The notes under the pieces: generated by a model
Databases searched by the model: none
What the model was told of the DNA's origin: nothing
Seen by the model: the letters and a program-made list of their open reading frames with translations, nothing else
Part shown: in pieces, positions 46,685-54,902 of the stretch
Position numbering within the stretch: position 1 is the first letter of the stretch
Layout of the letters: each line of letters begins with the position of its first letter
Source: Polaribacter sp. BM10
Lineage (GTDB): Bacteria; Bacteroidota; Bacteroidia; Flavobacteriales; Flavobacteriaceae
Length of the DNA stretch: 64,000 nucleotides
Assembly: GCF_002005425.1 (NCBI RefSeq)
Contig: NZ_CP019704.1
Coordinates: forward strand, 3,190,404 to 3,254,403
Direction: 5' to 3'
Position numbers and translations under genes: made by a program

Positions 46685-47302
46685 TTATTTTTTTGGTCTT
46701 TGGTAGCTTAATTGCTTTTTAAATTTTGGTATGGCATAACCGTCTAAACCATTAATAGTAGCAACGTTACCTAGAGATAAATTTACCAAACCGTCTTCTT
46801 GTAAAAGAGTGTCTTTAATATAAAGCTCTTCTATTTGCGCTACAATAAGCATAACGTCGTTAGAAGAAACATATACTTCTTCAACAAATTTCATACACAT
46901 TTGTACAGGAGAGTTTTTTACAAAAGGAGCGCTATGATTGCCTTTAAATTCTTCTTCCAAATCAGTTTTATCAAATTCTGATACATTTTCTGGATACTTG
47001 GCAGAGGTGTGATGCGCATCATCTATAATATCTTCATAAATATGGTTTATTGTAAAATATCCGTTCTCTTTTATATTTTTATAAGTATTTCTGGGCACTG
47101 TTGTTGGTCTTAAAATAAAACCTAATGTTGGCGGATTAGAACCTAAATGTGTTACAGAACTAAAAACAGCTACATTGCTAACACCTTCCTTAGAAATTGA
47201 ACCTAATAAGTTGGCAGACTTAAAGCCAGAACAACTATTTATTAAATTAATTTTATAAATTTTTTCTAAGGATTGTATGTCTTCAAAATTGAAAAATGCC
47301 AT
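46685..47302 (-). CDS. Flavin reductase family (FMN-binding) protein
   Basis: 205 aa. The split-barrel flavin-binding segment NVAVFSSVTHLGSNPPTLGFILRPTTVPRNTYKNIKENGYFTINHI is typical, followed by SAKYPENVSEFDKTDLEEEF and a central sheet. It probably binds FMN and acts as a flavin reductase or FMN-dependent oxidoreductase, and might supply or recycle flavin for the flavoprotein-rich operon (inference). It overlaps the UbiB-like gene by 1 bp. Confidence 0.88.
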   Translation of the reverse strand: MAFFNFEDIQSLEKIYKINLINSCSGFKSANLLGSISKEGVSNVAVFSSVTHLGSNPPTLGFILRPTTVPRNTYKNIKENGYFTINHIYEDIIDDAHHTSAKYPENVSEFDKTDLEEEFKGNHSAPFVKNSPVQMCMKFVEEVYVSSNDVMLIVAQIEELYIKDTLLQEDGLVNLSLGNVATINGLDGYAIPKFKKQLSYQRPKK

Positions 47303-48606
47303 TATAAATTTTTAAAATTATTTATTTTGATATTGGTCGCTTTTAGATCATGCATTAAATTATACAAACCAAAAAATGTTCTGTTGATGTATATAAAGTG
47401 TTTAGAGCCTCTGTTGCCATTCATGTTCTTTAACTCAGTGCTTTTTGCATATTTTTGTCCTAAATCAGATATTTTTCCAAAGAAATTTTCATCAGAGAAG
47501 TCAAATTTTTCTTCATGAAAAGGTTGTGTAAATAAACTTAACATTTCATGAAACATCGCTCTAAAGAAATCTAGTTCTTCTTTAGAATCGTCTTTTCTTA
47601 ATATTTCTAATTCAAATAATTTTTCTTCAAAATAAACAGGATTCGAAATATTTTCTTTTTTCGCCAATTCAAAATAAGGAACGTAAAAATCATTTGGTAT
47701 TGTTTTCATACAACCAAAATCAATTACAATTAATTCATTTTCTGGAGAGATTAAAAAGTTTCCTGGATGTGGATCTGCATGTACTTTTTTTAATTTATGA
47801 ATTTGAAACATATAAAAATCCCAAAGTGCTTGCCCAATTTTTGTTGCTGTTTCTGTATCGTTTGTAGAAAATTCTGATAAATGCACACCATTCATCCAAT
47901 CCATCGTAATAATTCTATCCGAAGATAAATCTGCATAATATTCTGGAAAGTTAAGATTTGGTATGTGTTTACATGCGGCAACAATTTCTTTACTTTGGGC
48001 TACTTCTAAAACGTAATTGGTTTCTTCTACCAGTTTGTTTTCTACTTCTTTAAAATATTTATCAGAATCTTTACCTCTAATATTAAACATTTTGATGGCA
48101 ATTGGTTTTACCAAAGATAAATCTGAAGCAATGCTATCTGCAACACCCGGATATTGAATCTTTACAGCTAATTTTTTACCATTTTTTTCTGCTTTGTGCA
48201 CTTGCCCAATACTAGCAGCATTTATAGACACAGCATCAAATTTGTCATAAATTTCATTCGGATTTTTACCAAAATAACGTTTAAAAGTCTTTGTAACTAG
48301 TGCAGGCGAAAGTGGCGGAACAGAAAATTGCGATAAAGAAAATTTTTCTACATAAGCTTGTGGTAAAATGCTTTTTTCCATGCTTAACATTTGCGCAACT
48401 TTTAGTGCACTTCCTTTTAATTGCTTTAAGCCATCATAAATATCTTCGGCATTGTTTTCGTTTAACTTTGCTTTTGCTTCTCCTTCTGATTTTGTGATTT
48501 TATCACCATAATACTTTAAATAATTAACTCCGATTTTAGCACCTGTAGTAACTAATTTAGAAGCTCTTTGAATTTTTGAAGTTGGTATAGAGTCTATTGT
48601 TTTCAT
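47302..48606 (-). CDS. ABC1/AarF (UbiB-type) atypical kinase
   Basis: 434 aa. The family signature is clear: the KxGQ-like segment KGSALKVAQMLSMEKSILPQAYVEKFSLSQF, then INAASIGQVHKAEKNGKKLAVKIQYPG with the invariant Lys, and the catalytic loop KVHADPHPGNFLISPENELIVIDFGCMK. Such kinases (UbiB, COQ8) support isoprenoid quinone synthesis or lipid homeostasis. No C-terminal membrane helices are seen, unlike UbiB. It overlaps the flavin reductase by 1 bp and follows the TetR gene by 5 bp. Confidence 0.9.
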   Translation of the reverse strand: MKTIDSIPTSKIQRASKLVTTGAKIGVNYLKYYGDKITKSEGEAKAKLNENNAEDIYDGLKQLKGSALKVAQMLSMEKSILPQAYVEKFSLSQFSVPPLSPALVTKTFKRYFGKNPNEIYDKFDAVSINAASIGQVHKAEKNGKKLAVKIQYPGVADSIASDLSLVKPIAIKMFNIRGKDSDKYFKEVENKLVEETNYVLEVAQSKEIVAACKHIPNLNFPEYYADLSSDRIITMDWMNGVHLSEFSTNDTETATKIGQALWDFYMFQIHKLKKVHADPHPGNFLISPENELIVIDFGCMKTIPNDFYVPYFELAKKENISNPVYFEEKLFELEILRKDDSKEELDFFRAMFHEMLSLFTQPFHEEKFDFSDENFFGKISDLGQKYAKSTELKNMNGNRGSKHFIYINRTFFGLYNLMHDLKATNIKINNFKNL

Positions 48607-48611
48607 AGGTA

Positions 48612-49265
48612 TTAATTAAAGTTAATTTTTTCTTTAAGTATAAATTTCCCAAAATCGATAATGCTTTTTAAAGGTTTTACATCAATTAAATCAAACCTGG
48701 CATTAATAGATTTTTCAATAAATATATCCGTCTTTTCAAAAGAAGGAGAGGTGTCATCTAACCAAAATTTCATAGTAACAATTAACTGCAACCAAGAAGA
48801 TTCTTGAATAGTTTTACTTTGTATTTTTTCTAGCTTTTCTTGTTTAAGGTCAATTTTTTCGATACCAATATTGCTAACAAAAACTTTATAATCTTCACGC
48901 AACTGCTTTAGGTATTTTAAACTTTTTAAGTCGTTGTTTTCTTTTAATGCATAAACAACATAGCTTCTATTTGCGGTTAAGATTTCAAAAAAGGTAAAAT
49001 AAAAACTTAACAATTTATTTCTAGCGTCGTAAGTAGGGTAATCTTCACTTTTTGCTAAAATTTTTATGGTGTGGTTAAAAAATTCGCTAAAAATAGATTC
49101 TTTAATAGCTTCAAAAGAACCGTAGAATTTATAAAAATCTGTTTCTTCGAAGTTGTTTTCTTTAGCAAAACTAAAAACAGTTTTAGGGTCATGGTTATTT
49201 TCTAGTACAAACTCCATGTACCAAGAAATTAAATTGTCTTTTGTGATGTTTTTCTTACGAGCCAT
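48612..49265 (-). CDS. TetR-family transcriptional regulator
   Basis: 217 aa. The N-terminal HTH (RKKNITKDNLISWYMEFVLENNHDPKTVFSFAKENNFEETDFYKFYGSFEAIKESIF) is a divergent TetR-type domain with the usual F-Y-K-F-Y recognition-helix end. The rest is helical and would be the ligand-binding domain. As first gene of the long minus-strand run containing the photolyases, it is the obvious candidate for its regulator; autoregulation at 49266-49501 would be expected. The inducer is unknown. Confidence 0.82.
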   Translation of the reverse strand: MARKKNITKDNLISWYMEFVLENNHDPKTVFSFAKENNFEETDFYKFYGSFEAIKESIFSEFFNHTIKILAKSEDYPTYDARNKLLSFYFTFFEILTANRSYVVYALKENNDLKSLKYLKQLREDYKVFVSNIGIEKIDLKQEKLEKIQSKTIQESSWLQLIVTMKFWLDDTSPSFEKTDIFIEKSINARFDLIDVKPLKSIIDFGKFILKEKINFN

Positions 49266-49501
49266 AATTGATTAAATTTTATGTAAAGATACAAATGTTT
49301 AATGATATTTCAATTTTGTTAAACAATAATATTTTGTTAATACTATTTTTTATAGTTTTGAAATAGAGTAATACCTAGGTTTATAATTTTTAAGAATTAG
49401 TTTGTAGTGTTTTTTCTTTAAAAACATATATTTACAATAGATATTTCTAATTTAAAAGATACGAAATTATTTAACCATAAACTATAAAATTATATTATTA
49501 A

Positions 49502-50596
49502 ATGATTATCAATAAATACTTAACTGTTTCTTTAACAGTGTTTAGTTTTCTTTTTTTTACTAGTTGTAACCAAAAGAAAGAGCAAAATAAAACCTCTATC
49601 GACAATTCATTATCCGCAAAAAAAAGGAAGTCTGTTATGCCAAATGGAATGGTTTGGGTCGACTCAAAAACATTTTTAATGGGCGCTAAACAAGGTGATC
49701 AATTTGCAATGATGAGAGAAAAACCGGCTCATGAAGTATATGTAGACGGATTTTATATTGATAAAAATGAAGTTACAAACCTTCAGTTTAGAAAATTTGT
49801 AGAAGCTACAAACTATATAACTACTGCAGAAAAGCCTATCGATTGGGATGAAATTAAAAAGGATTTACCACCAAATACTCCTAAGCCTGCCGATTCTATT
49901 TTACAACCAGGAAGTTTGATTTTTAATAAAAACGCAGGTAAAATTGTTTCTATGAATAATTATCAGCAATGGTGGAGTTGGAAAATTGGTGCAAATTGGA
50001 AGCATCCAGAAGGACCAGGAAGCTCTATTGTAGGTAAAGATAATTATCCTGTTGTACATGTTAGTCATAGTGATGCATTGGCATATTGCAAATGGGCAAA
50101 TAGAAGGTTGCCAACAGAAGCAGAATGGGAAGCTGCTGCGCAGGGTTTAAATAATGACAATATTTTTGTTTGGGGTAATAATAAGGAGGCTTTAAATAAC
50201 AACGCCAATACTTGGCAAGGAACTTTTCCTACAGAAAATAACTCGGTAGACGGTTTTGAATACATTTCTCCTGTAAGTTCTTATCCTGCCAATGATATTG
50301 GTTTGTATGATATGGCAGGTAATGTTTGGGAAATGACTTCAGACTTGTTTAATGTAAATTACTATAAATCTTTAAACAAAGATGAAATTTTAAACAATCC
50401 AAAAGGAGCTGAGAAATCATATTCGCCCGCAAATCCTTATCAATTAGAATATGTTATGAAAGGGGGATCATTTTTATGTCACGAATCGTACTGCGCAAGC
50501 TTTAGAATATCAGCAAGAATGGGAATGGAACCAAGTTCTAGCTCAGACCACATTGGTTTTAGAACAGTAGTTACCAAAGAAATGTTAGAAAAATAA
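49502..50596 (+). CDS. Lipoprotein with formylglycine-generating-enzyme (SUMF1) domain
   Basis: 364 aa. A lipoprotein signal ends in FFTSC (lipidated Cys at 22). The FGE-sulfatase domain is full length: MVWVDSKTFLMGAKQGD, GFYIDKNEVTNLQFRKFVEAT, RLPTEAEWEAAA, DIGLYDMAGNVWEMTSD. Both catalytic Cys of aerobic FGE are present (about C326 and C331 in GGSFLCHESYC), as is the SSSDHIGFRTV end. It could thus truly convert Cys to formylglycine in exported sulfatases, unlike GldJ in this window. No sulfatase gene is nearby. It ends in a strong terminator next to the mobile-element junction. Confidence 0.88.
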   Translation: MIINKYLTVSLTVFSFLFFTSCNQKKEQNKTSIDNSLSAKKRKSVMPNGMVWVDSKTFLMGAKQGDQFAMMREKPAHEVYVDGFYIDKNEVTNLQFRKFVEATNYITTAEKPIDWDEIKKDLPPNTPKPADSILQPGSLIFNKNAGKIVSMNNYQQWWSWKIGANWKHPEGPGSSIVGKDNYPVVHVSHSDALAYCKWANRRLPTEAEWEAAAQGLNNDNIFVWGNNKEALNNNANTWQGTFPTENNSVDGFEYISPVSSYPANDIGLYDMAGNVWEMTSDLFNVNYYKSLNKDEILNNPKGAEKSYSPANPYQLEYVMKGGSFLCHESYCASFRISARMGMEPSSSSDHIGFRTVVTKEMLEK

Positions 50597-50631
50597 AAAA
50601 GCTTAAAAATCAGAAGATTTTTAAGCTTTTT
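50596..50631 (+). terminator. Intrinsic terminator after the FGE-like gene
   Basis: A 16-bp perfect stem (50596-50611 and 50616-50631, core AGCTTAAAAATC) has an AGAA loop and ends in T-residues. It overlaps the last base of the stop codon region and abuts the tRNA-Pro fragment. Confidence 0.85.
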
Positions 50632-50647
50632 GTCGGGGTGGCAGGAT
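50632..50647. other. Putative attachment site: 3' end of tRNA-Pro
   Basis: GTCGGGGTGGCAGGAT is, on the minus strand, ATCCTGCCACCCCGAC. That is the T-stem 3' half, acceptor 3' strand and discriminator of a tRNA-Pro. The rest of a tRNA is absent to the right, where unrelated sequence follows. This is the usual footprint of an element that integrated into the 3' end of a tRNA gene. Confidence 0.65.
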
Positions 50648-50824
50648 GATAACTAAACCGCCACTATGCAGTAAAATCAATACTTTAGGAAAAGTGCTAA
50701 AACAGTGTGAACCGAATTGTAGACCTAATAGTTAAATTGAAATAGTATGTTTTATTTGAACGTCTAAAACAAATTTACGATTTTAACTTCATTAAAACCA
50801 AACAAATAGCGTCAAATATTATGA

Positions 50825-51022
50825 TTAATCTATTAAATATTTATTAATAGTTTCTTCCTCAATACCACTATAATTAGCAAAATCTTGTACTGTTATAAAT
50901 TGATGAGGCTCTTTGTCTAAATACTCTTTTATCTTATTAATAAGCTTACGACAATAACGTTCACTACGCCCTGTGATGCGCTGAATGTCTTTTGGATATA
51001 TACAAGCTCTTTTTGTATTCAT
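50825..51022 (-). CDS. Small helix-turn-helix protein next to the DUF5675 cassette
   Basis: 65 aa. It shows a HTH-like pattern (YPKDIQRITGRSERYCRKLINKIKEYLDKEPHQFITVQDFANYSGIEEETINKYL), with two short helix pairs and a winged look. No other domain is present. It is divergent from the 251-aa gene with 160 bp between, so it is likely the regulator of that cassette. I have seen similar small proteins in flavobacterial genomic islands, but no function is known to me. Confidence 0.6.
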   Translation of the reverse strand: MNTKRACIYPKDIQRITGRSERYCRKLINKIKEYLDKEPHQFITVQDFANYSGIEEETINKYLID

Positions 51023-51182
51023 AATACTTTATCTATGCTTTAACCATACTGATACTAAACTTCATTTATATGCTGATTTTGGCGAAATCGGAAGTAATGG
51101 TAGTATATGGTATTCGCTTTTTCTTTATTGCTCATAAAGTTAGTTGTTTTGATTAATTATTAAAAAATAAATTAAAATTATT

Positions 51183-51938
51183 ATGGCAAAACAAACAGGA
51201 ATTATCAAATTAAAAGGAACTATCGGAGGTATTTCTTTTTACAAAACTTCAGATGGACATTTGGCTCGTGAAAAAGGTGGAGTGGACAAAAACAGAATTC
51301 AGAATGATCCTGCGTTTCAAAGAACGCGTGAAAATGGCTCTGAATTTGGAAGAGCTGGTAAAGGTGGAAGAGTATTGCGAAACGCAATTCGTTTGCTTTT
51401 ACAGAATGCAAAAGATAAAAGAGTGGTTTCTCGATTAACCAAAACATTAGTGGCAGTTACTAAAACTGATGTGGTTAATGAGCGAGGTTTAAGAACCTTG
51501 CAGGACGGAAATTTAGCACTTTTGGAAGGGTTTGAATTCAATTTGAATGGAAAGTTGGGAGCAACTTTATTCGCTCCTTTTACCAAAGCTTTTGACAGAG
51601 TAACTGGTGAAGCAACTTTAGATTTGGTTGCTTTTTCACCAGTGGTGAGAATTGCAGCTCCTGCAGGAACGACACATTTTAAAATTGTAATGGGTGCTAC
51701 AGAATTGGATTTTGAAAATGAAACCTCAACTTTTGAAAGTGATGCAACTGCTATCTTACCCTATACAGCTGCTGACACTGCTGCAATTGCACTATCTGCA
51801 ACAATTACTGCGAATTCTACACAACCAGTAACCCAAGTAATTGGCGTAGAGTTTTATCAAGAAGTAAATGGCGACATGTATGCCCTTAAAAATGGTGCTT
51901 ATAATGCCTTATCAGTTGCGATTATTGACAAACCATAA
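51183..51938 (+). CDS. Unknown 251-aa island protein (DUF6266-like architecture)
   Basis: The N-terminus has a repeated-glycine beta pattern (GIIKLKGTIGGISFYKTSDG, then HLAREKGGVDKNRIQNDPAF, then QRTRENGSEFGRAGKGGRVL). The middle has FEFNLNGKLGATLFAPF, and the C-terminal 100 residues look like an Ig-type beta sandwich ending FYQEVNGDMYALKNGAYNAL. There is no signal peptide or membrane helix. The layout recalls DUF6266-type proteins of Bacteroidota islands, from memory only. A structural or assembling role is possible. It is 2 bp before the DUF5675 gene, so one operon. Slightly higher GC than the surrounding chromosome. Confidence 0.6.
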   Translation: MAKQTGIIKLKGTIGGISFYKTSDGHLAREKGGVDKNRIQNDPAFQRTRENGSEFGRAGKGGRVLRNAIRLLLQNAKDKRVVSRLTKTLVAVTKTDVVNERGLRTLQDGNLALLEGFEFNLNGKLGATLFAPFTKAFDRVTGEATLDLVAFSPVVRIAAPAGTTHFKIVMGATELDFENETSTFESDATAILPYTAADTAAIALSATITANSTQPVTQVIGVEFYQEVNGDMYALKNGAYNALSVAIIDKP

Positions 51939-51940
51939 CT

Positions 51941-52387
51941 ATGGAGTTGCTATTGCAAAGAGCATATTTTAAACAGGGTACCAATGGTACTCTGTTTGCT
52001 TCTGATACATCTTTCGACAGTGTTCAAGACAGGTTCCTTTGTCATACCATTGAGTTACCCTGGAGAAATAACAAAAGAAATATTTCTTGTATTCCTGAAG
52101 GAGTGTATGAAATTATACCAAGATTTTCAAAACGTTTTCAGCATCATTTGATTTTGAAAAATGTTCGAGGTAGAAGCTTTATTTTATTTCATCCAGCTAA
52201 TGATGCACTAAGGGATTTAGAGGGTTGTATTGCTCCTGTAACTTATTTGAGCGGCATTGGTAAAGGCATTTATTCAAAGGATGCAATGCAGAAACTATTG
52301 TCTTTGGTGTATCAAGCAAAAGATAGAAAAGAAAAAATAACATTAACCATTAAATCACAGAATTATGAAAATTATAGAACGTTATAA
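51941..52387 (+). CDS. DUF5675 family protein
   Basis: 148 aa. The characteristic segments are FLCHTIELPWRNNKRNISCIPEGVYEI, then LILKNVRGRSFILFHPANDALRDLEGCIAP. The His about 84 and Cys about 96 of HPAN...GCI recall the His/Cys pair of L,D-transpeptidase-type enzymes, although the motif is not the standard one and the relation is only suggestive. No signal peptide. It is coupled to the 251-aa gene (2 bp) and overlaps the following small membrane protein by 23 bp. In phages and islands DUF5675 has no proven activity. Confidence 0.8.
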   Translation: MELLLQRAYFKQGTNGTLFASDTSFDSVQDRFLCHTIELPWRNNKRNISCIPEGVYEIIPRFSKRFQHHLILKNVRGRSFILFHPANDALRDLEGCIAPVTYLSGIGKGIYSKDAMQKLLSLVYQAKDRKEKITLTIKSQNYENYRTL

Positions 52388-52580
52388 AAAACCAACACCA
52401 AAGTTTTTTAGACTCTTAAGAAATATTGGTATTGTATTGGCTACAGCTGGAGGAGCAATTATTGCTGCCCCTGTTTCAATACCTGCTACAATAGTAACCA
52501 TTGCAACCTATATGACAGTTGCAGGAACAGTTGCTACAGCCGTTAGTCAAGCTGTAGTTTCTGATGAAAAAAAGGATTAG
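52365..52580 (+). CDS. Small membrane protein, holin-like size
   Basis: 71 aa. A basic N-terminus (KIIERYKKPTPKFFRLLRN) is followed by two hydrophobic, Ala/Thr/Val-rich helices (IGIVLATAGGAIIAAPVS and IPATIVTIATYMTVAGTVATAVSQA) and a charged tail. Overlap by 23 bp with DUF5675 and by 17 bp with the next small gene shows tight co-translation. Size and two-helix layout are those of phage holins, but holin function is inference. Confidence 0.65.
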   Translation: MKIIERYKKPTPKFFRLLRNIGIVLATAGGAIIAAPVSIPATIVTIATYMTVAGTVATAVSQAVVSDEKKD

Positions 52581-52776
52581 TAAAAATATGTTACAGAACG
52601 ATATTCAAATAAAGTCTGGTGTTGTTGGAGGAACATTGCTTTCTACAGTTTTTACTATTAGTTTAGACGATATACTTTTTACTATTATTATGGCTGTAAT
52701 TGGAGCAATTGTTAGTTTTTCTGTTTCTACATTATTAAAGTGGTTATTTTTTAGAAAGCAAAAAAAGAATACCTAG
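52564..52776 (+). CDS. Small membrane protein, second of the pair
   Basis: 70 aa from the ATG at 52564; an internal ATG at 52588 gives 62 aa and avoids the overlap. One or two hydrophobic helices (SGVVGGTLLSTVFTISLDDILFTIIMAVIGAIVSFSVSTLLKWLFF) and a basic end (RKQKKNT). It is the last gene of the cassette before a strong terminator. Function unknown. Confidence 0.6.
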   Translation: MKKRISKNMLQNDIQIKSGVVGGTLLSTVFTISLDDILFTIIMAVIGAIVSFSVSTLLKWLFFRKQKKNT

Positions 52777-52798
52777 TTTTAGTACTGGGTATTCTTTT
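52763..52798. terminator. Terminator between the DUF5675 cassette and the SLOG gene
   Basis: A stem of 15 pairs with one G-T (52763-52777 with 52784-52798, core GAATACC/GGTATTC), a TTTAGT loop and T-rich 3' side. The A-rich left side may serve the convergent transcript too. Confidence 0.8.
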
Positions 52799-52809
52799 GT
52801 TTTCATTGA

Positions 52810-53181
52810 CTAAATAGTCAGAATTTCGTTTTCAAAAAGAATTATTCTGGTTTCTAATTCGTTGTATTTTGCAAGTTGAATCATATTTTTTGTTCCTTTA
52901 CTTTCTCCATCCCAAAAAGCAATTAATGCGTCTGCGTATATTGCCATTTGTTTATTTCTTTTTGGTCCAGCAGCTTTTCCATATTTTATCCAATCAGCCG
53001 GAAATTTTATGATTTTGATTTTTTTTTCGGAGGCGTATTTCTCTCCTAATTTGTCTGCACCTTTGTAATGAGCTCCAGATACAATCTCTATATTTTTATA
53101 ATCCTGGAGGAATTTATCACATTCTTGTTTTAATTTTTGATAGTTGGTGAAGTTTCTGCTCCCAGCTATAATTATTTTCAT
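52810..53181 (-). CDS. YspA/cpYpsA-related SLOG family protein
   Basis: 123 aa. It has the SLOG Rossmann pattern: IIIAGSRNFTNYQKL at the N-terminus, EIVSGAHYKGADKLGEKYA, then GPKRNKQMAIYADALIAFWDGESKGTKNMI. The GSR and SGxxxGAD residues form the nucleotide-ligand pocket of this superfamily. SLOG proteins bind nucleotide-derived ligands and appear in mobile elements and defence contexts. It is 11 bp upstream-adjacent to DUF6943 in the same direction, so co-transcribed. No effector domain is fused. Confidence 0.85.
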   Translation of the reverse strand: MKIIIAGSRNFTNYQKLKQECDKFLQDYKNIEIVSGAHYKGADKLGEKYASEKKIKIIKFPADWIKYGKAAGPKRNKQMAIYADALIAFWDGESKGTKNMIQLAKYNELETRIILFENEILTI

Positions 53182-53192
53182 AGTTTAATTTG

Positions 53193-53597
53193 TTAAGATC
53201 TTAGTAAGGCTATTTTTAGTTTTGAAATAGTTGATAATTGATGTTGTAAGTTTTCTTCATAAGCAGTTATTTTTTTGAGCTTTTCAACTTTCAATTGCCA
53301 TTGTTGTTCTTCATAGTTCTGCAGTGCTGTATATATTACTTTTTTCACATCCGAAATACCAATAAATGGAATGACAGAGCCTTTTAAATAATACCGAAAG
53401 TACTGACCAACTTTTAAAGATAAACACAGGTAATACAAAGACTCTCTATTTGCTGTAGAAGTTGTGGAAATTACAAAACAGTTTGCACAAGGTTTGTCTA
53501 ATGGCTTTCCAGAATTTAATCCTTTATTCAAAATAAAAAAATGTGGGTTTGAGTAAGTTCGTCCAATTTTGTGGGTTTTGATTTCAAAAATTTGCAT
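53193..53597 (-). CDS. DUF6943-like protein
   Basis: 134 aa. FEIKTHKIGRTYSNPHFFILNKGLNSGKPLDKPCANCFVI and the middle YLCLSLKVGQYFRYYLKGSVIPFIGISDVKKVIY match the pattern of a Bacteroidota family known to me as DUF6943. The C-terminal 45 residues form a coiled coil. Function unknown; it is frequent in conjugative-element cargo. It starts the two-gene SLOG transcript. Confidence 0.65.
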   Translation of the reverse strand: MQIFEIKTHKIGRTYSNPHFFILNKGLNSGKPLDKPCANCFVISTTSTANRESLYYLCLSLKVGQYFRYYLKGSVIPFIGISDVKKVIYTALQNYEEQQWQLKVEKLKKITAYEENLQHQLSTISKLKIALLRS

Positions 53598-54032
53598 AAG
53601 TATCCATTTTTAGGTTCAGATTCTTTTGCTATTTTTTTGCCCATAAAATTTTGGAAAGGAAAATAACAAAAAGAAAGCTGTTTCTAAATGGAGAGGGTAG
53701 ACTATCAAGGTTTTTGAAAAAAATACTACCAACTACTGAATGTTGAATTTTGAGTATTAAGTTGTCAGTTGGTGGAGATTTTTTTTAAAACCCGAAGGGC
53801 TTGACCTTTATAGGCTAAAAGCGGAGGCTTTAAAAAGACAAAATTTTATGCAATTACATTTTTCTTGAATGAAACAGATGTTGAAACCACTACAACATTA
53901 AGGGAACCATTTGTTTTGCTGTCTTTTTTTTGTTTTTCTTTTTATCCTTTATTTTTTATTATATCTAAAATGATAGATTTTATCTGGATTTTTTTTTGTG
54001 ATTACTTAACGAAATGAAACAAACAAAGACTT

Positions 54033-54090
54033 GAGATAAGGAATGCTTGGACTTAGCGATGGTTTTGTGCAGTTGAATGAGATAAGGAAT
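54033..54090. repeat. Two direct copies of GAGATAAGGAAT
   Basis: GAGATAAGGAAT occurs at 54033-54044 and 54079-54090, start-to-start 46 bp, just upstream of the possible small RNA. No gene covers them. They could be protein-binding sites. Confidence 0.55.
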
Positions 54091-54120
54091 AATTAACTAA
54101 AAGTATTTTTAAAAATTTAG

Positions 54121-54205
54121 TATCTTTACTATTGTGAGTTTAAACTCACATTCTTTTTCATAGCAATTTTTACCCACCTCTCCACGATGTGGGTTTCTTT
54201 TTTTG
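54121..54205 (+). ncRNA. Possible small RNA with promoter-like box and terminator
   Basis: TATCTTTA (54121-54128) resembles the -7 box TAnnTTTG. Immediately after lies an 18-bp palindrome TGTGAGTTTAAACTCACA (54133-54150). A second hairpin ACCCAC/GTGGGT (54172-54194) is followed by a long T-run ending at 54204. Promoter-hairpin-terminator order without an ORF suggests a transcript of about 75 nt. Confidence 0.35.
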
Positions 54206-54902
54206 AATAATTAAAGACGTAGTACCTAGTGCGTGAGCAGCAGCGAGAATAAGTGTAAAGACTTTTTATTTGTGCTTTCTAATTTTATTGAGGTTTTATT
54301 AAAAGTGAATGCTTACTATTTTAAATTTTAAAGGATTGATTTACTAATGAAACTTTTTATTTGTTTTATACATAGCATTTACTTTTAGTGAAAACGGTTA
54401 CAACGTATGTTCTACACTAATAAAGAGTTTTACTCTTATTGGCTTTTTTTTGATTTTATATGTGCTTTCTAAATTTTCTTTAATTTTCTACTTTTAGTTA
54501 TATAGTTTTTAAGTTTAATGGATAGTACCCATAAGCACTTATAAAAACAATGTAACATAGAAGAATTGTTGTTAAAATATCTACATGTTATTATTAATAT
54601 CAGAAGTGAGCGTTGGATGCGCCGCTATTTTACATAATGGCGTTATAGTGCCTGGAACTTTTGTGGAAGAGCAGTATAATTGCGCATTATGTAAAGATAG
54701 CTTTGGGGAGTTTTGTGTTTTATGAAATAATATAAACGCGTTGCTTTTTAGAGTTGTGTAATGAGTTTGCGAATGGAACAAGCTGTAAAATGCAACTACC
54801 TTTAGAGTTTTAAAACGCTAAACTTGCATTGGCGCGCGGAACAAACCAAAAGACAGAGATTTTTTGCTTTTGCAACAAACTGGATTTTGGTTTGTGGGGA
54901 GT

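Larger units (their letters stand above)
53598..54902. other. 1.3-kb stretch without convincing protein genes
   Basis: No open frame with family resemblance is seen. It contains an imperfect inverted repeat CCAACT...AGTTGG (53730-53773) followed by T-run, two copies of GAGATAAGGAAT, a possible small RNA at 54121-54205 and a locally GC-richer patch near 54600-54850. A 46-codon plus-strand frame at 54585-54725 has two close Cys but no other support. Confidence 0.6.

Noticed and set aside
54585..54725. A 46-codon plus-strand frame with two close Cys residues
   Set aside because: No ribosome-binding site, family resemblance or conserved context; overlapped by an equally unsupported minus-strand frame at 54581-54781.
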